A DNA stretch of 64,000 nt from Dirofilaria immitis (Eukaryota > Nematoda > Chromadorea > Rhabditida > Onchocercidae). Positions within the stretch are counted from its first letter, which is position 1. The number at the start of each line of letters is the position of its first letter. The position numbers and the translations under genes were made by a program. Below the pieces are notes generated by a model, which saw only the letters and a list, made by a program, of their open reading frames with translations, made no database searches and was not told where the DNA came from. Location: NCBI GenBank assembly GCA_024305405.1, contig JAKNDB010000107.1:3038001-3102000 (forward strand). The letters are read 5' to 3'. Below are positions 48,219-59,994 of this stretch, in pieces.

Positions 48219-51200
48219 TTAGATATCTAAACAACCGATCAAAGACTGCCGAAGCGTAAATACCAACGTATCGTATTGCTTCATTACTTCCATGTCCTGA
48301 AATGTGAAATATTTATTTAAACATTCAAAGTAAAATATTCAAGAAAATTGTTGGATGTTGATGTCATTTTATTTCCTTATTGTATTATCAGCGGTAATAC
48401 AAGCTAAATATTTTAAAATTAAAATGCTTTCCGAAAAAGTCTATTATATCATCTTTAAGTTTTCCTCATAAACGAAAAGGAAATAAAAAAACTAACAATC
48501 TTCTCATCAATATTTCTTGTCATGCACCACTGAATGAAGTTTCTCAATTCAGACGATGCAATTTCATATAGAAGTGGATTACGATTTTTTATGACAATAT
48601 TGTCTCGAATTGCTTCAGCATAAATACGAAGCAATTTTTCAGACTGCGAAAATATTTTCTGTCAGTAAATTTAGTCTCGTCCATTTGACCAGCAGTCACC
48701 AAATCCAATAAAAATACCTGCAGACAATTTCCTCACAACTTTCGGGAAATTAGTAACGAGATAAACTTCATTCTGCTCAGAAGAAATTAGTTTTTTCATG
48801 CAATCCTAGGGAGAATACAAGAGAAAATCTCTGCACGTAATTATTTTAGTAATAGCCATTTATATACTTACATCGAAAGACGCCTATTTAAAAAACTCGC
48901 GGATATGTCTGCGTGCGTAGATGCATCAGCAACTCATAATAATGAAATAAAGTTATGAATCTTGACATTATTAAAAGCGTACAATCAGTATATTTTTACA
49001 TCTTTTAATAAAAGCCTATTCTAATGTTTGCAGTTGAACAATGACTAATAGTTCACTGCTTCAGATCAACTAAATCACATAAACATGGATTTTGAAAATT
49101 CAGGTCATCATCTCAAATTTTTAGTCAGGCGGGAGACACATAAAAATTGCAATAAACTGACACCAGAATCTTTTTCATAACCATTTGTCGAACAATATTT
49201 CTATTCGGTGTCCAAATAGAGCATCTCATCAATAAGCCATCCAAAGGTCGCCGATTAGCATAAGCGCCGAGTAGAATAAACAATGTGAAATTTTCATCAC
49301 CCATAGAAAACTCTTCAAAATGTTGAAGAAGATCTTCATAACTACAAAAATAAATTTTGAAGATTATGTAGCCATTACAAAAGAAATTCATAAGAATTTT
49401 GTTTCAGAATTAATCAGAAACAACTTACAATGGTCCAAATGCATCCAATTCCGCAACAGGTTCCTTTAATGCCAAGCGCAGAAACCCATCACGAGCTTTC
49501 GGTTCTAAGTAATCATGCAAAAATCGACCTAGACATTGCGAAATATATTCATCTTTGAAAATTTCAGGACCTAGAAAATGAAGCAAAAATTGAAACATAT
49601 ATATAAAAAAAATATCAAAATTATTGAATAAATGTGACAATGGAAATCTGGAGAGCAATACTGTTAATTAAAAATGTTTTCTTTTATTTTATCTTTTTAT
49701 CAGAAAAGTAATTGAAGATTGAAAGCATCAATTTTGGAAGTTTTTTACTTGAAAAAACAGAAAATTTTGTAAAAAAATAAGTAAGATCTAGATTAAAAGA
49801 GAAAAGAAACAGAAAAGAGGATAAAAGGAGGAAAACATTAATAACATTAGCATCATATGCACAACTTATAACAGAGTTTTAGAGTCTAATATTATATCCT
49901 GAGTAGACGAAAAGCAAGATCAAGAAGTAAGCTAATTCTTTTCAACTAGTATCTTAATATTAATTTTTATATTTAGAATTAGCAATACTTTGGATTTTTA
50001 TAATCAACGAGCATTATTAAATTAATAAAATATCGGCAAAAAACTAGGCATAAATTAAAAATGTAAATATGCTACAAAAATACTACGTAATGAAAGTGTA
50101 GCGAAAAATCAGACAACAATGCAAACGACTACTTGTTAAAAAGTTTGTAATAACTGGAATATTTACCCATTATAAAAATTTCTGCTAAGCGAACAAAAAT
50201 TTCACTAGGCGTGGCAAAGGCATGATATAGAGTGGGTCTTTCAACCATAACTAACAATGTCCAGAATAGTGACAATCGCACTACCACGAGATCTTGCACA
50301 GTTGATTTCCTGAAAAACTTTTGACTATTCTTTATCAAAAATATTGGATGACTCAAAAAAATTCAATGAAATGTAGTTTTTTATCACTTGTCATAATGAA
50401 GATAAATTAATATCATAAGAAATAATGAAAAAGTGACGGTTGTAACTAGAAAAGTTGGTTTCTCAAAATTTTACTTTTTATTCCGAAAAAAAATTTTCAT
50501 TTCCAAATAAATTATATCGCTGCTGTAACTATCTTAATGCTTTTGATTTCCGAAAAACTCTCTACTATATATCTGCTTTATAAGCGATACAATAGTTACA
50601 AACAACTACAAACATAAAAAGAATAAAAGTGAGTACTATTTTACACTATATGCAGCGAGTTACTAGCACTTCTCAAAAAAGTTAATATTGCTATAAACAT
50701 ATATTAAGTATATAATAGGCTTTAAAAGCTCATTCGAAATCAATAAACAATCAACATTAACAGATAAGTTAGAGAAAACTAGTACCCGTCTTTTTGCATC
50801 ACATCTAGAACTTTACGAATAGGAGACAACATCCATGTTGTTTTTCCAAATGGGTCTATACCTTCAGCAAAATGAACTGATAAATTGCCATCCTTATCTT
50901 CCCTTAAATGACAAAATATATTTCACTAGCAAAGAATCAAAATTCTAAAAATTGAAACATCGACATTTATGAACGCATTTAATTAATCAGTAATGGGATT
51001 ACCTTTGTTCTAAGTAGAGACCTTTGATTGCTTTTAAATTGGCACGAGCATTCTCCAGCAAATCATCATCACCAGCATAATCCCTGCAATGTATGTTTAG
51101 GTAAGAGATTTCAGTATAAAAATCGTATTGATAAATTACGAAATGAAATTCAAAAAAAGTATGATCAGGAAATCTTTGAAATTGCAATTAATGAGTTCAT

Positions 51201-54200
51201 ATCCAAACAACAATTTATTTAAAAAAATTAACTGGAAATTATTTTCCTTTCATTTCCAGATAATACTGCTTATCTTTATTAAATCACTTTATTCAAAAAG
51301 ATGATCGGAGTGTTCAAAAACTTTAATACTTCGGTGGTATTCGTAAATTATCGAATAGTCTGATTATATTTTGCTGCTGCCGTGGTAGTATTGTGCGCAA
51401 ACATTTCGTTGCTAAATCCATTTGCGCTACATCCTACAAAACGATATCATAAATTATAATCATAACTTCTTATTTATTCAAGTTATTACCAAGTTCCATG
51501 GCTTGTTAATTAGCAATTACTTTATTATTTTAGTGGATGAGGGTTGGAACATAAAGAAGCTTTGGGTGAATTCTAAATAAAAACAATTTGTACAAACAAC
51601 TCCATAGTACCTATATGAGGATGAAGAATTGAACAGTTAATTTAAATAAAAAGTCCTGCTGTTAAAAGGAGTCAGTACTGCGATTAAGAACTTTTCGTTT
51701 TCCGGAAAAATTTATATAATCTAATTATCAAGCATTTCATTATGATATCAACAAACTGCATCATAAAACAGCTTAATCTTAATAAAACATTATAGTGAAA
51801 TAAAATTGCGGCAAGAGTCCTGAAATACAAAATGAGATAAAATTACCGCGGCCAATCGCATATAAGAGTCATCCAATTTGTTTGTTTTTGAGTCTTTATG
51901 AAATGCTGAGTTGTTTTTTCCAAATCAAATATTTCTAGTTCCTTAATTTTATTAGTAACTTCTTGATTCGTGTTCGCACACATATTTGATGCTACATCAC
52001 TTGCTGTATTAGCCGATTTTTCTGTCTGCTGAGGTACTGAAGCTATAAAAAATTTGCATTAAATATTTCTAACTGCAATTAATGGAAATAAAAAGGAGAG
52101 ATCAACAGTACATTCTCAAAACAAATACAAGCAAATACAATTAAATTGCAAATACTTAATAACATTTGTTGTCCTAAATTAAATAAAGTTTTCCTTCTTC
52201 ACGTATTATGGTAATTCATATAAAATTATGATTTGTCCAATGACATAATATTATAACACTTAGAAATACCGAAAAAAGTATGTAACAAAAAAATATTGTT
52301 TTTATTTTTCTTTTTTATAGCAAAATAGTAAAAAACCTATTTTCTACACGAATATTCAAAATATTCTCATTTCTCGTTTTGCAAAACCAGCAACTATTTG
52401 TTGTACTACACTACTTCGAAGTATAAATGCACTACACAACTCTTAGTCATTAAAATTGTTTCCACACCACATCTTCAATTTCAGAGTTTCAATTTATCAT
52501 GCATTTTAGAATCTTGCTTTGATTTTAAGAAATAGGTAAATGAAGAATATTTTCTATATCAAGAATTGATATTATTACACAAGCATATTATTTATATCAT
52601 CATAAATTATATATGAAATTATACTTTGTTCAATTTGCTTCGCATCCCATTTCTTTTTCTTCTTTGCCCTGTTTCGTAAGAAATCAAGTAAGTTTGGATC
52701 TGAAACCAAAAATGTACAAAATTTCATTCACGTTTATTAGCTTTTTCTTTCCTTTTTTCTTGCATACACAATCCACAGAAATTCGTAAAAACTTACCAAA
52801 ACGTTCTATGATTTCTTGCTTCGCCTTTTCAATTTCTTGTCTGCTCATTTTCTCTATCCTCTGTAAATTCTCGAGCTCAATTTCTTCATTAATATCACTC
52901 TTTTCCAATTTTGCATCATTCGAAGTTGAAGCTTCAGTTCTATCACAATCTACAATAAGGACCAATATAACTTGAGTGAGGAACAAAATAGTTATTTATT
53001 GATTATTTACATTCTAAAATGGTGAAGAAAAATGCAACAAAGATCTTATTCCATAACATATTATTAGAAGGAATTACAAAAACACTTTACCATTAATTCT
53101 ACCGTGTATCCTGTCAAACTCCATTGCAAAAAAACTTTTTTCGTTTGATGAGAAATTTTTCGCAGAGTTGTTGACATCATTGTAATATCTAGAAGATAAA
53201 AATAATGCAGATTCAAATCTTCCTGAACTTGAATAACACTTATCTGTATTCAAATAATATATCCAAAAAAAAAAAAATTTACTTACATTCCGAAGAAAAT
53301 TATCACCTAGATAAACTCATCTACTTACCTAGATAAATCCAAGACATCAGGAAATCCTTCTTCTTTCGCATAATCTCCACATGTTATTAAATTTGAGTCA
53401 TAATCTAATTGGTCAATATTATATAAAAACTCTACATTCCGCTCCTGAAATAAAAATTTAAGATTAACGCAGCAAAATAAGCGAAAAATTAAATTTAATA
53501 AATCAGATTTTTAAAGTTTCTTCAAAAACGCAAAGTATAATGGCTCGTATAGCACCTTTTGATTTCGAAGCTTCTGGTATGGAAATATACCATGGCATAC
53601 TATGACTAACTGCAAAAAACACGTAAAAAGAAGAAATATTAAAAATTCATGTCCTTATTTCATAAATCTGAGAATAAGCATTACTTGTACGGTAAGTTCC
53701 ATGATATTTGCTGCTTCATTAGCCAAAGAATCAAGATCAAGAAAGAAACGACCAGCAAGTTTATCGATTTGCTGGCTTTTTTCGGCGAACGAATCGTTGC
53801 TATGAGGAGTTTGTTTCTTGCATTTTTCTTGAACATCTATAATATAACAGTGACACAATGATCTACACTGACGAGAAATATTAAATTTAAAAAACATATA
53901 AATTAATTTTCTTTTCATCTCATTCATTTTACATATCCACAATATAATTGCATGTCGAAATACTGGAACTGTTCTATTTTTTATCTATTTCAGAGTTCAT
54001 AGTTCATATTGCTAAATAGCAATTAGAAGATAATATCGGGTTAATATCCAGCAATTGAATATCATGTCGCATTGGATTACTTCAAATATCCATGTCAGGA
54101 AACAAAGGAATTAATTTAAAAATAATCAAATAATAACACAATTTCTTCCTATTTTTATCAATCTTGGACTGTAATTCGTCATTTTGGACGAAAAATTAAT

Positions 54201-54369
54201 GATGGAATATGCAAATATCAAGCATTAATCTTTTCAAGCATTAATCGAATTTGTTAAAACATTTGAAATTGATGTTGCATAATACAAGATGAATAATGCA
54301 CAATACCTGCTTCTGCATCTCCAGCAGATCTTCTTCAGTATCATTCGTACTTGGTCGTTCAGCTCGCAT
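48219..54369 (-). CDS. RPAP1: RNA polymerase II-associated protein 1 (RPAP1)
   Basis: RPAP1 links RNA polymerase II to its assembly and import chaperones and to Mediator-driven transcription. Confident exons: 54369-54307, 53444-53329, 53188-53091, 52949-52797, 52699-52625, 52042-51847, 51433-51330, 51083-51003, 50902-50786, 50309-50167, 49570-49429, 49341-49164, 48805-48718, about 48642-48491, and 48296-48219. Likely but phase-uncertain exons lie at 53836-53691 and about 53613-53551. N-terminus MRAERPSTNDTEEDLLEMQK matches the family start. The RPAP1 N motif is ELENLQRIEKMSRQEIEKAK followed by RFGDPNLLDFLRNRAKK. The C-terminal module includes DLLQHFEEFSMGDENFTLFI. Much shorter than the vertebrate protein. 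One frame break at the T6 run 51914-51919; the 48718/48642 junction is out of phase as read. Confidence 0.88.
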
Positions 54370-55210
54370 TGTTCCTTTCTATAACGGGAAGTTATCTTTA
54401 CTAAAACCTGCTAAAAATAGTTTCTCTTAACTCTTGAGATTTATAATGGTATGTATATATAGATATAGCATGAAAATGATATAAAATGAATAATGTAATA
54501 GAGTTTAAGAAGATTGGAAAACTCGAGAAATAAGTTGAGAGTGACAAATAGAACTAAAATAAAAGTATCAATGCATTTCTGTATAACTTTTTTCTTCGAC
54601 TTCGTCACAATTCATTTTTCTTAGCAACAAAAAAATTCTCGAAAGATAAGAAGATTGCAAAAATTGGAAAAACTTCTCTGATGGGAGAAAATGTAAATGC
54701 TACAGAATATAGAACGGAAAGGAAAGATGAAATATTTGAAGTAATGAGACAGGATGGAGTAAGAGAACTGATTATATACAATACATAATGCCGCGAGAGA
54801 TTGAGAGAAGAGAAAGATAGCGAAAATTTTAGTTGAAAAGAAATCGAAAAAAAGCGAAGTAACGATAATAAAAGTGGGATGAGGAAGAAAGAAAATATGG
54901 AAGAACACGCAGAAGTTTCGTAACGTGTAACGCATCCATATGGACATATGGCAGAACATTCGGCGTAAGATAGCACGCCATGAGCTCCGTGAATCCCTCA
55001 TTGAGGTTTCGGTCGGAGGAAGACTAACAAGTTAACCCTAGCGTTGCATGGAAACTTGACCCACCAAAGTTTGCATTGCGATTTTTACTGGAAAATAATT
55101 CCCGAGAATGACAAGTTTCCCGACATGTATTATTTGAATTGTTTGAAGCGTTGTGTTATGATTTAGAATGATTTGATTTTTTGTTTGCAGGAATTTTTGA
55201 CGTTATCAGC
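54370..55210. promoter_or_regulatory. Divergent promoter region of RPAP1 and FUNDC1
   Basis: This 841-bp head-to-head gap separates the RPAP1 start (minus) from the FUNDC1 start (plus) and may serve both. About 54540-54960 is strongly purine-rich on the plus strand (GAAA/GAGA-rich), which yields long but compositionally odd minus-strand open frames at 54605-55001 that I do not regard as genes. A TTTGCAG acceptor at about 55190 precedes the FUNDC1 ATG by 20 bp and may be a trans-splice site. Confidence 0.5.
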
Positions 55211-58200
55211 ATGACTCTTATTGATGAATTATTGGAAAAGGGAGAAAATGTAGTGGGTCGTAAAGACAGATTTTTGGTGCGAAAAATCATTCGCCACGTT
55301 TCTCTCCTTCCGATCATTTGTCAAATACGTTTGAGAGAGCGATCACTTTCATTAATGGTATCCAGGATAAACCAGTTCCTGTCCAGATTTGTGTTGGGTC
55401 TACTGCCGGATGGCAAGTCTCTTTATGTGTCTAATTAAACTTATCAATTTTTTTCAATGAACAACGGTAAGATCAAAACTGCTGTAATTAAAAGTGCAAG
55501 TGGTAATTTTCTGTGACCAATACGTTAATTGAATTGTCACAGATCATCAATTGGTGGTCGATAAAAAATTGGACTCTTTCGATGGTTGTGATAGTTCTGT
55601 TATATCTGGCATATCAGTTTTTGTTGCTTGTTTCTAAGATTATCAGAAATTTACTGATTTTGATATTTGATGAAGATTATTAGGATGAAAGAAACTTCGT
55701 TCCACTAACTCATGATGTACATAATTTATACTTTTCGTTAGCATATATGATGATTTGTCGATCAATTTTTGGTAGTATTCATAATATTTCAGGATAACAG
55801 GATATGTGTTCACGAAGGGAAGCAAAATAGTAGCAGGTGTTATTGGGTGCACTTTGATTTTACTCCAGGTTTTTTCATATTTTTTTGCCGATATTTTCTG
55901 CCTGGTGCATTAGAAAAATGTAATCAATCGGTCTTCTTTTCCAAACAAATACAAAGGTTCTATTGTTATTTTGGGATATTCCAGAGGTATTCAGGTGCAA
56001 TGTAGCAGCTGCTGTAGATCTATAATATTTTCAACTTCTTAATCAGTATTTTTCATTCTTGATTCCACTTTTATTTGTTTTCATTGTCTTCAGCATATCT
56101 AAATTTACTTTCATTGTATTGAAATGTGATCATGTATATCATTGTAACGCTGGTATTCTGTCCGTAGCGTGACCTCATTATAATATGAAATAGATGCTTT
56201 AACTGCGGTGATTATGTTTCTAGAAACATTCATTATTATCACTACTGTCATCACCAGTCAGATGGATCAAACTTGGCAACATGCGGCAGATGTAATTGCT
56301 GCAATAAAGCCATATATTCATTACATTGTATTACCTGTCGGTTTTTACACTGCCAGTCGTTTCCTCTGTTCTTTGATACCTGGGCCACATCATCGTTCGA
56401 AACTCGATCTACGCGATCGTGCTGTATTAATCACCGGAGCCAGTTCAGGTCTTGGTCGAGAATTAGCTATTTGTTTTTATCGAAAAGGCGCTAAATTAAT
56501 TTTAACAGCGCGAAGTATTGATAAACTGAAGGAACTTTGTGAAGAATTGAAACTATTGCCAGATGTCACCAATAGGAACGAACCGGTTTATAAATACCTG
56601 GATATTAGTGATCCAAATGGTGTCGCGGAACTCGTCTCGCTTGCAGTCAGTCAGCGAATTGATGTTCTAGTCAACAATGCTGGTTTAAGCATGCGTGGAA
56701 GTTGCAAAAATACACCGATGGATGTACATCGACAGGTTAGCTTTCATATGTTTTCTATTTATATTTTTTTCTTAAAACCATAAATTGCTCAGATTCTTTG
56801 GACATTTATTGACGCTAGAATATAGCGATGTAGTAAATATTTAATATTTATCATCTCTGAAAGAATTATTAGCTTTTAAATATCCATTATTGGTCGAATT
56901 GTCTGCGATTCCTTTGAAATTCAGTATTTGTATATAATGCATATTTTTGGAACTTTCTTAAAGACTCTAAAACATTTGTTAAGCATAATTTAGATCTAGA
57001 AATTATTTCTACTTTGTAATGATGTATATCACAGAACAGAGAATGAGCTTATTCTTTTTCTGACTTTTAGAACTATCAAGACTTTAAGAACTGAACTGTC
57101 AATATGTCGCTTATAACTCATAGCTAATTTTTCAAATTGCGACTTGCATCTAACTTTTCTCATTTGTAAACTGCATATTGTGATGCAGAATACATTAGCA
57201 AGTTTTTTTTTGACTGTTCCAGTTTTGCTTGTTTCCAAGGCTTAATGAATTCTCAATAAAAAAAATATTCAAGATAATGGAAGTGAATTACTTTGGTCAT
57301 GTTGCAATAACTAAAGCTTTACTTGATTATATTCCGGAAGATGGAGCAATTGTATACATAAGCAGCATACAAGGTCGCATTGCTGTACCGTTCCGAAGTT
57401 CTTACTCAGCTAGTAAACATGCTGCTCAGGTGTATCTTGCACTCATTTTTCTCTCTCTTTATAATTCGTGAAATGATCTCACACTGGAAATTCTTTGGGT
57501 TTAGCAATGCAACTGAATTAATATCCTTTTTCGTTATTTCATAAGATCGGTTGACTTTTGTATGAATATTCAAAAATATCAAACATTATGATTTGTAAGT
57601 ATCGATTATTCATCCCAATCTTTTGCTTAAAAATATATTGAAGTATTATTGAATTTCAGGCTTTTTTCGATTGTTTGCGGACTGAAGAACGATTTAATAC
57701 GCAGATTCTCGTTGTAAGTGCAGCTTATATGAATACAGGTTTTGGGCGTCATGCACTTACCACAGAAGGTAAATCGATGGATGAAGATGATCCTGACCAA
57801 GCAAAGGGGCTAGCGCCGAGTTATGCGGCTGAATGTATCATAAAGGCTTTGGTAAATCGAAACACAGAACTGATCCTTGCACCATTAAGCTATCGTTTGG
57901 CCATCTTTCTTCGTTGGCTCTACCCCACTCTTTTTTTTACATTATGTATCGGAGAGGTCTTAAAAAAACATTGAAAACAAGTAATTAATTAACGTAATGC
58001 ACCATCTATTCTCGAAGTTTGATTAAACAGGAATTTTCAAGTAATAAATTCCAATTTTGAGTGCGACAATAATTTGGGTTAATTGAAAATAATCATATAA
58101 AGGTACAAGGGATAAAATAGTCCACTCTTTATTTTATACTATTTCGCAGAAAAGGATTAATTTACAGAAATGCTTTTGCTATAGACAAAAATATCGAATT

Positions 58201-59508
58201 CTCAATTTTTTCCAGTTACCTTGAGCTTTTGATCAATTCTGGGAAATAGATATTTTTTAGACGATTTGTATCTTTATTTTACTTTATTTTCCGTAGTTGT
58301 TTGATTATCCTTTACAAATGAAAAAATTCGGGAAAGACAAAATAATGTGACCCAGTCACTTTGGTTTTCTGAATTCATTTTATTCTTCCATACGTGTTTT
58401 CCGGTAAACTTTATGCTTCATTTTACTTATCTTTTAGATAATATCTTCTATACATTTTCAATTTTACTTTGTAATATTGAATTATTAGACGTCTATTAAC
58501 TGATGTATTAATCATTTTCTATACATACCATAAAATTTTTCAATAAAATACCATAGATTTTTGTGATCGCACTTTGTACTTAATTATAGTTCTCATAAAG
58601 TAATATTGTATGTATTTCAATTTTTTCTTATGTTCAATTATTTATTTCTTTATTATAGGTTTTCTCATGTATGTTGTCAGTTTTCCTTGTCAAAAAATTA
58701 CTGGTTTCTTAAGTCTTGATTTTTGTGATTTAAACGGGCAGCTGTTACTTCGCTTCTTTTGGTTTGGCAGTTTTTGTTGGTCTTCTAAAAGAACCCAGGA
58801 AAAGTAGTTTTTCTAGATAACTCAACAACTTCTTTATCAAAAACTATTCTGGATTATTACTATAGGTAATTTCAGAATAATTTGTTTGTTTGTTTTTTTG
58901 TAATGCAGAATTAACATTATGTCCTTCTTTTTATATCTTCCTTAAGACTTTTTATTACTTAGCCTGAAAAAGTACTTAATATGACCGATTGATTAACGAA
59001 ATTGCAGTATTAACTGAAAGAAGCAGTGAAAGTCTGCTAATGAGTAGTGATGAATTTCAGTTTTGTAATTCTCGTGGCTATATCAAATTCAATCAGTCGA
59101 AGCTTCGACGTGATATTGAACAACTGCGGAAAGATATCACACGAATGACAAACAACAGAAGTAGCATTTCAGAGAGCGAGGTAAATTTTTCTCATTTCTA
59201 TGTTGATTAGGTAATGCTTTTTTCTCTTTAGTGGGATTTAACTACAAGATACAATTAAAAATAATTAATGAATAAGTTCCAAAGGAAATTAACTATTTTT
59301 TATAATGATAAGATCTAAATATATCAAATTTATTTACTCAAAGAATTTTACTTTCGAATGTTCTGTAACAGCGACCATGTATCATATTGATTTATATGCT
59401 ATATTTAATCCATTCATTTTTTTACAGGTAAGCGATTTTCTGCGAAACAACGCATATTTGTTGGGTAGTTACTCTGCTGGATTTCTGTTGGGCTATACAT
59501 TTGCCTGA
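55211..59508 (+). CDS. FUNDC1: FUN14 domain protein (FUNDC1-type), with a gene nested in its intron
   Basis: FUNDC1 proteins are outer mitochondrial membrane receptors for hypoxia-induced mitophagy. Exons: 55211-55412, 55793-55868, 59061-59180 and 59428-59508, about 159 residues (human 155). FUN14 core: [40 protein letters not shown] then [12 protein letters not shown], a charged helix ([15 protein letters not shown]), and a last membrane segment [17 protein letters not shown]. Each matches a FUNDC1 block in order, and all junction phases agree. The first intron has a GC donor (TG|GCAAGT). Exon 1 needs one extra base at the T5 run 55271-55275 to connect the N-terminus ([20 protein letters not shown]) to the core. 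Intron 2 (3.2 kb) contains DHRS7B. The usual N-terminal LC3-interacting YxxL motif is not visible. Confidence 0.85.
56214..57974 (+). CDS. DHRS7B: Short-chain dehydrogenase/reductase, DHRS7B type
   Basis: DHRS7B enzymes are membrane-bound NADP(H) reductases (acyl-DHAP reductase in ether-lipid synthesis in mammals). Three exons, 56214-56735, 57274-57429 and 57660-57974, give 993 nt and 330 residues (human 325), all in phase. An N-terminal membrane anchor ([18 protein letters not shown]) precedes the Rossmann fold: cofactor motif [15 protein letters not shown], active-site Ser in ISSIQG and YxxxK in YSASKHAAQ, then [10 protein letters not shown]. After the active site the usual PG-xxx-T turn reads SAAYMNT, so the PG pair is missing. 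The C-terminus is hydrophobic ([12 protein letters not shown]). I use the ATG at 56214; an in-frame ATG at 56262 is an alternative. The whole gene lies within FUNDC1 intron 2 on the same strand. Whether it has its own promoter or a spliced leader cannot be read here. Confidence 0.93.
57975..59060. other. Rest of FUNDC1 intron 2 downstream of DHRS7B
   Basis: AT-rich DNA that must hold the DHRS7B 3' UTR and the end of the FUNDC1 intron. AATAAA-like strings occur near 58542. A plus-strand frame at 58610-58807 and another at 58989-59060 have no supporting family or splice logic. No further gene is seen. Confidence 0.55.
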
Positions 59509-59994
59509 ATATAATTTCGATATATATTTCCGAGATTTTGTCTTTTTCATAGTTAGTCGGGTGAATAATGGAATATGCCCATATTATCTTTTAATTATGT
59601 CATTACTACATCCAGAGTTAATGTTAAAATTATTTATTCATGAATAAATTGAAAACTTTTTCTTTTTCCATTCCCATTACACTTGCTCCTAATAATATTT
59701 TCCATGTTTTTTTATTGTTGAAAAAAAAATATACTACACTGTTTCTTATAGACTGACTCTCGTTTGCAGTTATCATCTCACAGTTATGCTGCAAAATATT
59801 ATTATGTTTATTGCTTTAAGTATTTATACTTCGCTTTCTAATGGATTAATTTTCGCAATTTTATGTACATAATTATGTAATCAATAATTTCTTTACCGAT
59901 AAATTGAATAAACTGTAATGTAGTGAAATGTTTTCAGAATTTTCTTGTCTTCTATATATAATTCTAGAAGTAAAACCAATTATTTACTGGCTGC
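59509..59994. other. Convergent 3' region of FUNDC1 and the ShKT gene
   Basis: This 486-bp gap between two facing 3' ends is AT-rich. Several AATAAA/ATTTATT strings could serve as polyadenylation signals on either strand. No coding frame seen. Confidence 0.55.

Noticed and set aside
54605..55001. Two overlapping minus-strand open frames of over 120 codons
   Set aside because: They arise from a purine-rich plus strand, overlap in different frames, are Ser/Phe/Leu-biased and match no family. They look like compositional accidents.
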